A stretch of DNA of 64,000 nt from Tetrahymena elliotti 4EA (lineage: Eukaryota > Ciliophora > Oligohymenophorea > Hymenostomatida > Tetrahymenidae): the NCBI GenBank assembly GCA_000231825.2, contig JH720334.1, positions 228,652 to 292,651 on the forward strand. Direction: 5' to 3'. The translations under genes were made by a program, and so were the position numbers. Positions 12,244 to 25,700 of the stretch are shown here, one piece after another. Numbering within the stretch: the first letter of the stretch is position 1; the number at the start of each line of letters is the position of its first letter. The notes under the pieces were generated by a model. That model was not told where the DNA came from, did not search any database, and saw nothing but the letters and a program-made list of their open reading frames with translations.

Positions 12244-12925
12244 TCAAACAATGTTTTAAAATGAAGACTTTTATTTTAATTCCTTTTTTCTCTCAATAAT
12301 TCTTTTTCTCTCCTTAAAAGTAACATCAAGTAGCTTAGCACCTGTAACATTTTCTATTTTTTTAAAAATTTAATTTGAGCTTTTTTATGATTAAATTTAC
12401 CTGTTGGATTTTACAGTGGCTTGTCTTACTATATTCCTAAATTCAAAAATATAAATTAATTATTAAAGTTCATCAAAAAAATGTGGTTTTTAAATATTTT
12501 ATTTGTCAAAGTACTTAATAAATTCATAGGATTATTTTGCAACTCAGAAGGGAGAGCATTTTTTACATCTTATTTTGCTCTTAAAATACTCTCTGTGATT
12601 TCTCTTGTTAAAGCAATAGACTTTTTATTAAAACAATTACATTAAAAAGAGGATTGAAGAAATTAGATTGAAACATGTATTAAATAAATTAAATTTTGCT
12701 CACTTGCTGCTCTGTTTTTCTCATTATATCTACTATTTCAGCTGGTTTTTCATTTTCTGGAGCTAGTAATTTAAGAATTACTTTAAAGTAATTGTATCCC
12801 ATTCCTATTTATCTACCAAAATTTCTACATGCTATTGGAAGCTAATTTCCTAATCTAAAAGAAATAAATGAAGCATAAGCAGTAGCTGGTAGAGTAATTA
12901 TTAGTATATTAGTAATCCAACCCAT
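12244..12925 (-). CDS. TatA/TatB-like membrane protein
   Basis: Four exons. Exon 1 is 12704-12925 and exon 2 is 12515-12620, followed by two short exons ending at TGA 12244-12246; phases agree at each junction. The N-terminus is a hydrophobic segment (WITNILIITLPATAYASF), then FRLGNQLPIACRNFGRQIG, then an amphipathic helix and a lysine-rich tail (FKERKRIIERKKELK). One N-terminal TM helix, a hinge with LPxxxRxxG and a long charged amphipathic helix is the layout of TatA/TatB (Hcf106) components of the twin-arginine translocase. If correct, it would act in the mitochondrial inner membrane to move folded proteins. The family call rests on pattern only; the usual Phe-Gly-Pro hinge is FRLG here. 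Other single-pass mitochondrial proteins could look alike. It lies upstream of, and on the same strand as, the 9257-11685 gene. Confidence 0.5.
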
Positions 12926-14406
12926 TTTATAATATTTTAAAAGAATTTTATGACCTCTTTTTTCTTAAAAATACTTAAATCTAAGAAAAATTCAAATTTT
13001 AATGGCTATAAAATTATTAAATTATTCACTTTTTAATATTTTTTATAGAAAATTCAAAAAGATTCTCTTAAATTTCGTCAAGATTCATAAGGTCGATTGA
13101 TTCATTCATAAATAGATCATTGATTCATTTAAATTTTGTTGTTTTATACATCATCTATCTTATGATAGATTTTTATTTGTAATCTCATTTATTATTGAAA
13201 AGCAAGCTAATGATCCAAAACTTAGCAAGTTTTTTAAATATTTTATGATATTATTCATGAGGCTTCACTTTTAACTAAGTTAAAAAATAGTAGAAGATGT
13301 AGAAGTAAGGGTTTCAAGAAATTGTTTATTTGCAAAATTGCTTTTAAGATAATATCAATAATATGACCTTAACTACAGCTACACTATTATTAAAAAATAT
13401 TTAGGAGTTGTAAATCTTAGAATAGCTATAAAGATTTAAAACCCCTATTTCTATTCTCCTCTAAAAAATACTATCATTTTTACCTCTAAAACTAAAATGA
13501 ATTCTACTAATAGCTAGTATATTGTCAAAGAAATGAAAATTTAAAAAAAAAAAGTAAAACAAATAAAATCTAATAAGTGAAAGATTGTAACATAATTTAT
13601 TTAGATGAACTATTCTTTTTAAAATTATTTATTCTTATTTTCATTTATCTTGAATAAATTTTATTTTGGATTGAAATATTATTCTAAAAATAGAATTAAC
13701 AAATAATTACTGGATTTATTTGAATATTTTAGAAAAAAATCATTTAATTGTTAAAATGTTATTTGATCTACCAAATAAAAATAACCTTTGTAAAATTTGA
13801 AAATTAAGAAGATAATTAAAATTATTAAATATTAACAAAGCCAGTCAGTATCAATCATCAGATAAGCAATTTAAAATAGAAGAAGAAATTAAAATATGAC
13901 CATCTACTTTGGTTTGGTATTAGCTTTAAATAATATTAAATTTAATAAAGGCATTAAGGAATGAGTGTATTTATAAAATTCCATAAAGCAAGCAAAAAAA
14001 CAAAGAAAAGTAATAGTAATTAAACAAATAGGTAAACATAAAATGAAATAAATAGTTGATAATCTGAAAGATAAAAAGTAATTTATTAATAAAGAAATTA
14101 ATTGATTAAACTTGTGAAATACTAAAACACTCAAAAATAATTAATATTGGTGGAATTAGAAGAAGAAGAGAATCAGAGCAAAAGCAATAGATATTATTAT
14201 TATTAAATAGTTTGCTTTTATCATAAATAAATAAAACATAATTATTTTAATCATCATTTTATCAAAGCAGCTGATAAAAAGTAAATAAATAATTAAACAA
14301 TCTGTCAAAAAAATTAAGAAAAATCTCAAAACTAATAAAGGTAAAAAAGGCCAGTTAGTTAAACAAACAGATAGAGAAAGAGATACAAATAATTGTTTTT
14401 AGCAAG
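12926..14406. other. Intergenic, upstream of kinase 1
   Basis: AT-rich. A plus-strand frame of 107 codons at 13257-13580 is open but not distinguishable from chance. Sequence from about 13880 to 14400 is A-rich with AAATAAATAA-type runs, typical of 5' leaders in this window. Confidence 0.45.
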
Positions 14407-16806
14407 ATGGAATGGGAGTGTAAAGAGATTGACAAATACATAGTTTGTAACAAATAAATAGGTTTCGGAGCACAAGCAGTTATTTATGAAGCATACAGAA
14501 AAGATACCTTGTAGCTAGTAGCTGCAAAAGTTTTTGATTTAACTAAGAATGATTCTGTAAATTAGGCTAGGTTCCTTTAAAGATAGGTTAAGATTCATAC
14601 AAGCTTGAAGCATCCATATATTTTAGAGTGTTATGATATCAAATAAACTCAAAAAAATGTAATTTCTCTTATATATTCTCAGCTTTTATTTTAGTTATTC
14701 AATGAATAAGTGGGTGTATTATGGATTTCAATTATCCTTGTTATGCAATCATTTATTTTAAGATAGCCTTAAGCAATATTAAAAGAAAATTATTAACTTT
14801 TCATTAGATTGAATTTAGTTTCTAAAAACATCTTTTTGAAATGATAATTTTTAAGAAAAGTTGTTTGTTGTTTATTCTTAAATTTTCAGATTTTGCAATC
14901 GTTCAAACTAAAATTAATTTATTTATTTTTAATAACAATTAGTAATACTTCTTTTTAGAGTATTGCGATGGAGGTGATTTAGAGAAGTATTTAAAAGAAA
15001 AAAAGTTTATTTCAGAATCAGAATGTCTTGATTTTTTCAAGCAAATAGTTTCAGCTTTTTAAATGCTAGAAAAGAAAAATATTGTTCATAGAGATTTGAA
15101 GCCTGCTAACATATTACTCAAGAATGGTTAGCTGAAAATAGCAGATTTTGGTTTTGCAAAAGAAATTTAAGGAGATGTTTAACACACTTATGTCGGATCT
15201 CCTATTTTCATGTGTCCATAGGCTATTGAAGGAACAGGAGTCTATGATTTAAAAAAAGGAGATGTTTGGAGTGCTGGTGTTTGCCTTTATTGGATGCTCT
15301 ATGGAAAGTATCCCTTTTATGCTACTAGTGTACCAAATCTCATTTAAACACTCAAACAATAGCCATTAGTATTTAAAGATGAAATCCAAAAAAGATCTGA
15401 TTCAGTAAAAGATTTGCTTACCCATATGCTTGAGAAAGATGAGTCTAAAAGATATACTTGGGACTAAGTAATTTTATTTAGTAAAGTTTTTTACTAGCAA
15501 TTAAATCAATAATTTATTGATGATAAAAAACTTTATTTTTCTTATCAAATTTTTTACTTTGCTTAATAGATTGATTGGTTGATGGATATCTTTAATGTTA
15601 GTAATTATTTATATATTTATTTAATTCATAAGATATTCATCAGCCGGTCAGGAAAGCAGTCTTGTTATTATATTATTTTTACAAAAACAAACAAAATTAT
15701 AAATACTAATTTGAAAGATTTAGAAAGAAATCAAGGGATAAATAAATTAATTTTAAAAAATAATAAATTAGGTAGCAGCCCATAAATGTTTAAATGCAGG
15801 ATCACATTATTAAAATAACCCTTTACTAGGTAGCTTGGAGATGAATTAAGTTTCTGGAATTTCTTCTTTTAATAGTGGGTATAAAGATGTGGAGCTGAAA
15901 TAGTAAAATGAAAAGAAGAGCTCTTCAGTAGAAAATGCATAAACACCTAATAATTAGTAAAATCAGAGTAATGTGATAATGTATAACAGAAGAGATAACA
16001 CAATGTAATTGAAATAGATACATGTCTTGTTTAGGTTACAGACATAGTTTGCACTTACTTATAGAATTATTTGGAAGGGATTCTTATAATTAATTTTAGC
16101 TTAATAATAAGGAGCTTTATATTTCAAATCTGATTCTGTTCTAAGTGCTCTTTTCCTTTTAATGAACTCACTCTTACTCAAAGAACATAAATTTTTAAGA
16201 GAAATAATCTAAGATTCAAAATCATGCTTAGCCTTTAGAATCAAAAGACATAAGTTAGAAAATATTAATCAAGATGATTTAGCACATTATTTAAATTCAG
16301 AGCTCTATTAAATCTTCTTGTAAAATATTAAGTAAAACTTTTAGCAAGATACTTTAATATCTTTGAATACTTATAAAGAAATGATTTAAGCTTAATTAGT
16401 AGCAGCAGGATTTTAATATGTGATTACTGAAGATAATTGCAACTAATACATATAATGTGCACTAAAAATTTTAAATTCAAACATAAAATAAATGGCAGAA
16501 GATGCTCTTAGTCAAGAAAACAAAACATATATCATGCTATTATTGTATCTCTTCTACCTTTAAAAGAAAGAGTACAGATTACAATCTTTTACTAACCCTA
16601 TTGAGCACTATTAAATACTATAAAAGTATATGGAAGATATTAATTTTATGAGTAAATAGGAAATCTATGAACAAATATAATAAAAAATCACTTCAGATTT
16701 AAGTAAAATGGTAGATGAAGAAGATGATGATAACGATGAAGATGAAGACGAAGAGGAAGAAGAAGAAGATTAACAATTGCTAGATTTAATTAACAAATAT
16801 ACATGA
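14407..16806 (+). CDS. Protein kinase, first of a tandem pair
   Basis: Ser/Thr-type protein kinase of 603 residues; it transfers phosphate from ATP to unknown protein targets. Exons 14407-14658, 14943-15467 and 15772-16806 all join in phase 0. Catalytic features: glycine loop GFGAQA at residues 19-24, ATP lysine in VAAKVF (K41), catalytic loop HRDLKPAN near 133, DFG near 152, and the activation-segment end GSPIFMCPQ, where the usual APE is CPQ. It then has DVWSAGVCLYWML. This resembles the ULK/CAMK-like kinases expanded in ciliates. The 345-codon third exon encodes a helical C-terminal region unlike known domains and ends in a very acidic run of Asp/Glu before QQLLDLINKYT. Intron positions match those of the kinase at 17957-19988, and VAxHxCL follows the same splice site in both, so they arose by local duplication. 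Confidence 0.9.
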
Positions 16807-17956
16807 AATAATATGTATTTTCTATTATTCCAAGCAATAGATCCTACTAATAAACGCATTTATTTCAAATAAAATTACAAATCTAAGTAAAACAAAATTA
16901 ATCATTTAAAATTACTAAGCTTAGAAAACTTTTTTAAAAATTATTAACCTATCTTAAATTGATTGAGTTTTAATTAAAAATTAGTCTAAAATAATAAAAA
17001 TAAAATTTTGTTGCATAAATTATATTTATACTTATATTTCTATCAACTAATCAATCAATTAACCTGTCAAACAAACAGCTATCAAAAATATTCAAAAAGA
17101 CTACATTTATTATCTCCTTTAATAAAAAACTGATACAAAAAATCAGTATTTCTACCTTCCTTTCTAAGTTTCTTAAAAATATCAAAATAATTCTATTAAT
17201 TGAAACACTTTGAGAAAAAATAACTTTATTAAACTTCTATTTAAATTAAACTTTATTTCATTTTTAAAAACTTAAACGGAAATCCCTCCCTTTTAAAAAT
17301 TTAATGGAGAAATGAGCCCTATTTTGATATTTTATACATAATTAAATTAATTTTTAAGTCTCTCTACTCAGTTTCAAAATGAACTTTATAGAAAAGTTAT
17401 GTGTAGTTAAATCTCTATTGATTTCTTTTTTTATTTCTTCTATTTCAATATTACAAAAGAAGACCTTTTCTTAAAAAAAGTAGAACTTGAGATTTAATCA
17501 TATAGAAAACATTAAATCTAAATCATATTAAATGATGGGTAGGACGGTAATTTTTAAAAGAAATGAAAAATGTATTTAAATTAAATGTATTATTTGTTTA
17601 TTGTTTATCAGAATTGGTTTTGAAAAACTCAAGATGTACAAAATTTGAATTGAAATTTTTACAAAGTTAAATAAATTTGATCAATGATTTATGATAAAAA
17701 TAATAATCCTTAAGTCCAAAAGCTAGAATAATAAGTAAAATTTGAGGAACTAACTAGAAAATAGTAATGAATCCCTGATTTGAGAATGATAAATTCTGTT
17801 TATTTAGCTTGTATATATTATATTAAAATTTTGATTATTAAAGTCACCTTATGATTTTATGATTGAACTTAATATTTATTGAAAATAAAAAATTAATAAT
17901 TTAAATTTGTTTAAAAATTTTAATAGGGAAAAGATATTTAAATCATTTTAACTAAG
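16807..17956. other. Spacer between the tandem kinases
   Basis: AT-rich, no gene seen. It should contain the 3' end of kinase 1 and the promoter of kinase 2. CAATCAATTAA-type motifs occur but are too common here to interpret. Confidence 0.5.
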
Positions 17957-19988
17957 ATGAGCAATTAAAATATGCAAATAAAAAAAGTAGGTACTTATTA
18001 TATCTTTAATTCTAAAGAAAATATGCTTGGCTAAGGAAGTCAAGCTACTGTTTATTTAGCAAAGAGGTCTACTGATGAATTGACAGTAGCAGCTAAGATT
18101 TTTGATATGACTTAAAATCTCTCTGAGAAAGATAAAGAAAGTATAAGAAGGTAGCTAGATATTCTATTCACAACAAAGCATCCCTATATATTAGAATGCT
18201 ATGATTTCATTCAAACAAAAAACAATGTAGCGATTATTTGCTTTTCTTTTTTTGTATGTTTATATTAAGCAAGATTTTATAATTATTATTGAAAAAAATA
18301 ATTCAAATGATGATGGTGATGACAATGAATGATAATATTTAATTATTAATTATGTAAATAGATATATTTATTTAGCGAATATTGCAATGGAGGAGACTTG
18401 TAACAATTTATTGAAAGTCGTCCTTATATCTCAGAAGCTGAGTGCATGGATTTATTCAAATAAATTGTATCTGCTCTTTAGGTACTCGATAAAAATAATA
18501 TAGCTCATAGGGATTTAAAGCCTGCAAATATCTTGCTGAATAAAGGTTAGGTTAAAATAGCAGATTTTGGGTATGCAAAAAGAATTTTAAATGGTGTTTA
18601 AAATACTTTCGTGGGATCTCCAATATTCATGTCTCCTTAGGCATTGACTACTGGAAATTACGATTTAAAAAAAGCTGATGTGTGGAGTGCAGGAATTTGT
18701 TTGTATTACATGCTATTTAAAACCTATCCCTTCTAATCCGTAAAGGAGGATTTAGAAGAATTAAAATAGGTTGTTTGGCACTCTTAATTAACTTTTCCAG
18801 ACAGTTATAAACGTTCTAAGCTTGTAAAAGAACTCCTGTAGAAAATGTTGGAGAAAGATGAAGCAAAACGTTTTGATTGGAATTAAGTAAAATTTTAATT
18901 ATTAGAAATTTCTTTAATTTGATAAATTATTAATAGAAAGAAATCTTTTGTTAATTAAGTTGATCAAAAATATTTTTTTCTAAAATATTTATTTATTTTT
19001 AAGGTTTATTTATATTTTGTCTGTAAAAAAATAGGTAGCTAATCATGAATGCTTGAACTACAATAGTTCTATAAATGTAAATCCATTGCTTAGAAGTTCT
19101 GAATTGAATTAAATTTGTGGTATCAGTTCATATAATTAAAATTTAAAAGACTAAGCTCTTGTTACAGATAAAGCAGTGGTTCCTACAAACTAACAAACTA
19201 TATAGAAGCATTTTAGTAATGATGAGCTAGATAATACATCAAAGCAATTTTCATTATAGAAGGAAAAGAAAAAAGGATTGAGATTGGTTCATAATTTGTT
19301 GGTTTTTCTTTCTATCTTCCCCTAAAAGTATTAAGATATATGGAGACAGATTAAGATTTTTTACGATCAAAATATTTTGGATATAATTGGTGAAACACCT
19401 AAGAAGTCATTAATTTTACTTATGTGTACCCATTTTATTTACTCAAGAACTCAAATGCAAGAATTGATTTAAAAATCAAACTAAATAATATAATCTCAAG
19501 TGGATCGTATAAACCCAAATTTCACTCCTCTATTGCCTGAGTATTTCTAACAAGAAAACTATAAAAGCTTTATATAAAATTTGAAAATATAGAATTAAAC
19601 TATTGAATAAATCTCTGTGCAAACAAGGCCTGAGCTTGTTGAGATACTAAAAAAGATAGGATTTTAGCAATCATTTGAGAGCATTGAAAATAATACATTA
19701 AATTTTATTGAACTAGCTATTTACAACTTAATAGATTATATAGAACCTGTATGCAAATAGGCTCTCTAGTAGAATAATAAAGTAATTTTAAGTTTGTTTG
19801 CTAATCTACTCATTCTCTTGTTCTACCAAGAAAAAATAACAAATAATCAATTTAATTTTGACACATACGATCTCTTAGTCTAATAATTAGAAAACCTTAA
19901 TTTTGCTTCATTAATTGAGCTATATAATTAAATTTGTGAATTACAAAAACACTTCAAGCAGTAGAACGAAGATGAAGATGATAATTGA
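17957..19988 (+). CDS. Protein kinase, second of a tandem pair
   Basis: Ser/Thr-type protein kinase of 582 residues, paralogue of the upstream kinase. Exons 17957-18226, 18362-18886 and 19035-19988 are all phase 0. The central exon is 525 bp, exactly the length of its counterpart in kinase 1. Motifs: glycine loop GQGSQATV at 25-32, ATP lysine in VAAKIF (K47), IYLFSEYCNGGDL hinge, HRDLKPAN, DFG, GSPIFMSPQ and DVWSAGICLYYML. All catalytic residues are present, so it should be active. The C-terminal exon starts VANHECL and carries a helical region related to that of kinase 1, ending in a short acidic tail (NEDEDDN). Sequences have diverged clearly outside the motifs, so the duplication is not recent. 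Substrates unknown. Confidence 0.9.
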
Positions 19989-20728
19989 AATCTAAAACAT
20001 AACCAATAAATTCTTTTACTTTCAATCTGAATAAAGTTAATTCAAAACTTATTTTATGTCAAATATTTATTTGCTTTAATTTTTATTCCTTCAAATATTT
20101 ATTTTTCCTTATCAATTTGTTCTTTTATTTTTCTATACTTATTTCCTATGTTGAATCAAGTTTTTTTATTTTCAACCTCAATTATCTGCTTATTTCTTTT
20201 CTTTCCTTTCATTAAATCACTTTGTTTCAGTTAAAATAATTTAAAACAAAGTTTGAATTTAGAAATAATTTTAATTAATATTGAACTAACATGAATCCTT
20301 TGAGAATTTTAACTAAAATGAATCAAGAATATAATGTTGCATTTTGAAGATTTGCTATTTAATTTTGTAGCTTAATGCTTTCATTTAAAAGTAAAATTTC
20401 ATTTACTTTTGCAAATGATAAATATTTAATTGAATTTCAATAGATAAAAATTGAATAAAAAAAAATTATAAACAGTCTATTAGTCAATCAATTAATTGAT
20501 CAATCAATCAATATTATTGTTAACAATAATTAGAAACCTTTTTGATTTCTTAAATAATTTGAAGGAAAAGAGTATTGGTAATAAATAAAAATTAGTCAAA
20601 TAACGAGAATATTAAAAGGTATAAAGGATAATAGTCATTTATAATCAAGTAGAGGCTAAAGAGATTCTAATTAGTTAGCATAGCATTATATAATATTTTA
20701 TTTATTTGCATCATTTTTCTTCTTTGTG
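19989..20728. other. AT-rich intergenic, no gene seen
   Basis: A/T tracts with a run of CAAT repeats near 20490-20510 (TCAATCAATTAATTGATCAATC). Likely 3' end of kinase 2 and promoter of the next gene. Confidence 0.5.
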
Positions 20729-22513
20729 ATGGACACACATGTTATAGATTGTATCCTTAAGCAAAATAATGCGTTTCAGCCTAAATTATGTAAAGATCTT
20801 TTTTTAAACTATTCACTTATTGTTCATCATCTCAAGGGATATGAATTTCAAAATTAAATTATAAGAAAATCAATAACAAATTTAGCACTTTTAAATTGAT
20901 TTTATGATCATTTAAAGCTGAAAATTTAAAATTATAATTGAATATTTAGATGTAAGAGATACATAGCAAGTATTGAGTTCAGAAACAAATGAAAGCTTAG
21001 AAAGTGATTTAGAAGCATACAGTAAAAATTATTTGTCAGTTGATAATCAAAGATTTTTTAATCTAAAAAAATAATGAAATAATTAAGCCTCATACTTGAT
21101 TAATAAATATAGGTGTAAATGTTACTAAAATAAATACTCTTAGCTCTTCAATTGATTATTCTTTGCAATCATCTTGCAATTGTAAGATTTTATTTTATGC
21201 CAAAATGCTTTATGAATTTATGATATATAAATAGAAACAAACAGATTGGATAATTAAATTTAATTTGAAGAGTTTGAATTAGATGAATCTTTGAATAATG
21301 AAATATCTAACATATTATAGAGCAACAGCAGTCAGATTTCTTTAAAAAATAATTAAAAATAAATAAACACTATAGGAGAAGGATTATAAATTGAGGAATA
21401 AAAGAAAATTGTAGAGGAATAATCTAAAGAAGAGTATTTAATCAAAAAAAATATAGCAAATTCCAATTAAAAGCAGTTCTCAAAAAAGAGTAATGCCTCA
21501 GAAGGAATTGCCCATGAGCATAGCAACAAAAATTAAGAAGATATAGAAATAGATCCTGCTATCGAAAATATCTAGCTGAAAAAGGAAATAGAAAATCTAA
21601 ACTTCTCTTTAAAGCAACAAGAAAAAGAAAATTTCTACCTTCATTAAAATATAAAAACTCTGGTAATAAATATATAATAAGTTAACATAAAGTCGTTAAC
21701 AAAAGATGATTTGTTTTTGAATTAAATTCTTTACCTGCAATTTTTAAAATTTCTAGTATTAATTTTTGCTTAAAAATATCATTGCTGTTGATTAAAAGCT
21801 ACTGATTAATCACTATTTTAAATAATCTACAACCCACAAAAGAAGCAAGCAAGCAAACAAAGAAAACTAAATTTAAACGAATTTCTTTTGTTAATAAATT
21901 ATTCATACAAAATTTGATTTTTAATTTAATTTATTGAAATTTTGTATTTAACAGAAAGAAGAATTGTATGGATAAAAAAAGAAATCACTCCACGAAGAAC
22001 AAACTCATTTTTTTTAACCCAGCACAGAAACCTAATAAAGAATTAGTAAGAATCCTTAAAATCCTTTTTTAAGAAATTCAGCTGAAAAGAATTAAGGCAA
22101 TCAATATTAAATTCAAGAATAAGAAGCTGCTGCATCTTCTTCTTAAATGAATACACTAAATGAACAAATGCATGTCCTTAGAAGTGAAGTAAATTTAATT
22201 AATATGAATTTTAGTAAAATTATTATAATTTTCAAAGATGACAACAATGAAGGAAATGTATCTAGCTAAACTCAAAGAGTAAACCTTTCTTGTGGAAACT
22301 TTAACCAAAAAACTTGGTGAAAAAGGTATGAATTAAATTCTATAAAAAGGAAACCAAAATATTTTAAAAAATAAACATCAATTGCTTAAAATATCATTTA
22401 TTATAAGTTACTTTCTATTACTAAATATTATGGAGATAAGTATTTTTTAAGAATGTAAGATACCGCATCTACTTTTAGTTTTCCCTAATAAAATAAATAA
22501 AAAGCATTTCTGA
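20729..22513 (+). CDS. Coiled-coil protein, multi-exon
   Basis: Family not recognised. I join the first exon (from ATG at 20729, ending in a GTAAAG splice site inside codons for KLC) to exons starting near 20951, 21114, 21234, 21955 and 22237; phases 1-1-1-0-0 agree at each junction, which is good support. The product begins MDTHVIDCILKQNN and is Glu/Lys/Gln-rich with long heptad-like stretches (AIENIQLKKEIENLNFSL; MYLAKLKEQTFLVETLTKK), so an elongated coiled coil is expected, perhaps structural or cytoskeletal. After VETLTKKLGEK the frame runs on to TGA at 22511-22513, or splices onward; it could even join the 22773-26345 frame through an unseen exon. The 3' end is therefore tentative. Confidence 0.6.
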
Positions 22514-22772
22514 AGAATTAAAGAATATTTTAAAGACAAAAATGGTTCAAATAATTTTGAAAGAATTTATTTTCAAATATATTTGGATTGTTAAATTAAA
22601 TGTATGATTGATAGAAATAGAATGAAAAGATTTTGAAAAATGATTTAAACTAAGATTAATAAATTCTCTTAAATTTTAAAAATAATTATTAATTTTAAAT
22701 TCATTACTTTTAATTTTTTATATCTTTTCGTAAAACTATTTTTTGATAAAATTAGATGAATTCATATAAAAG

Positions 22773-25700
22773 ATGAAAAATAGCTATATTAATAGCATAA
22801 ACCAATCAAAGAACTCACAACTCATACAGTCATAAATCTATTAGAACTCAACAAACTAATAGCTTAATTCTCAATTGTTACAAGAAAGTTGTATTTCGGA
22901 TTTGACTAAACCTACTTCTATTTAATAAAGCATTATTTCTCAATAAACTTAGAATTGCATGAATTTACCCCTAGGATAGCAATAGCAACACTTTAATAAT
23001 ACTTTTGATCAAGTAAAACTTTCATAAGAATTTGAATAGTTGAGGAGAGATATTAAATTTTCAACTATTGGAAACATAAGTCCATTCTTGAGAGATGAGA
23101 AAGGAGGTTTAAGAGAAGACCTTTTAAGCACAGCTTCTAATCTATAATAAGGACCTAACAGTAGCTCTAATAACAGTAATTATTGCAACCAAAGCACTAA
23201 CAATTATAGCAAAAATCTTATTCAATAACAATCTCCTTTCAATCAAAGCAAATATCATAATCTTTCTCATATGTCTAATTTATCAAATAGAGGCTTCTCA
23301 AATGAGTTTAATCCTAATTCAAGCATAAATGGAAATATAGCTCAGCATAATTCTTCTTAGATCCATTAACAAAACTAAGGAAGTAACAGCAATATAACAG
23401 TGAATAATTAAACAGGAATTAACTGCAATAATAGCACAAATACTCACTTGACATCAACATCAATTAATTCTAATAATTTGAATTAAAATGGTAATATTAA
23501 CAACAGTCATCCAGGTAGATGTAAAGCTGAATCAATGAACTAGAAGAGAAATTCATCATTCACTAACTCTTCAGCTAATGCATCAAACAATTTAAACCAA
23601 TCTTTGAGCCATTAAACATAAAATACAAATAATAATTAAAATGTAAATAACTCAATATTATAATTTACGCCAGTTTCAAATAAGCATTTAAATTAATCTA
23701 ATTCAGGCAGCTAATAAAATCACTAAACTATGGCTTCTTAAAGCAATGCTTAAACATAAATTTAGTAAACTTAAAAGTAGTAATAAATTACTTTAGATTT
23801 CAGACTAACATTCAACTAAAATGATATATTCAATTCAACTTAATCATAATAACAATAATTTGCTCTTTTGTCATCTTAAGATTCTTCAAATACAACTAAT
23901 CCTCATCTCAATAATGATCCTTATATTTAAGATGTAGAGGATTTAAATCAATCTCATCACTTCACGAATAAGTAAGCTCAGCTATCTTCTCAAATATCAG
24001 CCCATCAAAAATAAAATTAGTAATTGGTATAAAATAGCAATAATCCTTAAAGAATTTAAAACAATAGCAACTTACTATCAATAATTGTAGATCCTGAAAA
24101 TTAAGCAAATGATACCAAATCTAAAAATAACTCAAAAGATTCTTACATATATAATGGGAGCTATGTCAAAAGTATTAATGAATTGGATAAGCAAAAGGAC
24201 AGTAACAGCTCAAACAATACTAGCAATAACTTTCCTCTTTCAACTAAAGTTTAAAATACAAGTAACAGCACTGCCAACAAGAGCTTAAAAGAATAGTTAA
24301 TGAACCAATAAATCCTTTAACAAAAGAAGCAATAAATTTTGTAAAATTAATAACAATAAACTTACCAAAATTTAATAGTGAAAAGCAATAATTAAGATTT
24401 ATTAAAGAATCTGAAAAAATAAACTGGTCCAAATCAAAATTAGAATGTATAATAGAATCAATCTTCTCCAAAAAAACAATAATCTAGATCTTACCACATA
24501 TCTTCAAATTAAACATAAAATGGAAGTAACAGCAAGGCTTAATAAAATATTCCACCTTAATTTTAGTAACCATAGTAATAGATTTAAAGTATATAATATT
24601 AAGAGTATGTTCCAAAATTCAATAATAATTAAAATTAAATGATTAATCAAAGTTCTGCTAAAAATCGTAAATAAAATACAGTCATAGCTTAGGGTTTAGG
24701 ATCTTGTATAAATAATTTATAAGATAATACAATTCCAAGTAGTACAATGAGTGTAAATAGTAATTTTTCCAATAACTTGCCTATCTTTAGAAGCATTAAC
24801 AATGAACTACAGAGTCACAACTAAAGCTGCAATACAAATGGATATAACCCAAACAATAATAGTTTTAAATTCCTTAATGGTAAGAGCAACACTAATAACA
24901 ATAATAGCACATAGAATAATAACCCTTCTATTGCAACAAATAATGGAAATCAAATATAAGTAGAAAAGAAAAGATTCCTTTAAACTACATAAATTTCATC
25001 TTCTCATAATAATTAATCTGTGCAGAATAAATTCTCTCTTATTGGTAGCCCAGGTAAATACAGTAATAGTAATTCAGAATAAAAGCAATTATTTTTAAGA
25101 ACTTAATAAATATATCCTACATCTTCAAGTAATACTACTAATAGTAACTAGTAGAGATAGAAAAGTTTAGCTATACCATCATAGTTGAGCACAAATCAAA
25201 ACAATTTACCTTAATAAAACTCTTAAAAAGTGCCTATGAGTGCAGGAGGTGCTAGAAAGAATAATTCTCTTTCTATAAATAGCTAAAATACAAACAATAA
25301 TACAAATATAATTCCCACCACTTTCAATGCGACTACTGCTCATAGCACAACTTCTTCTCATAGTAGTGCTCATACAAAAGGACTTTAAGATTTATTCAAA
25401 TTTAACTAAAATGAAAAATAAAAGAAATTAAATGACTTTTTTAGTAAGACTCTCTAAGTCAAACCTGGAGAGTTAAAAAATTTAAATGAAAATCTAGGCT
25501 GTTATTCTAATTCAAAGAATGCAGCTAAACTAGTTTAGCAAATGGAATTCTCTTCATTAGATGATGTTGAAATTTAGTTAGATGATTTGTAAATTTTAAG
25601 CAACTAAATAAAAGAAGTTTTGTAAAATGATCCTCTTAAAAAAAATACTGAAGAAAGACTTCAAAAAGGAAATTAAATTAACAGCTCACTACGCCAAAGT

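Noticed and set aside
13257..13580. Plus-strand 107-codon ORF (MRLHFQLSQKIVEDV...)
   Set aside because: With TGA as sole stop in roughly 80% AT DNA, frames of this length are expected many times in 64 kb; no family motif.
13904..14134. Minus-strand hydrophobic 76-codon ORF
   Set aside because: Phe/Leu/Ile composition typical of the complement of an A-rich 5' leader upstream of kinase 1.
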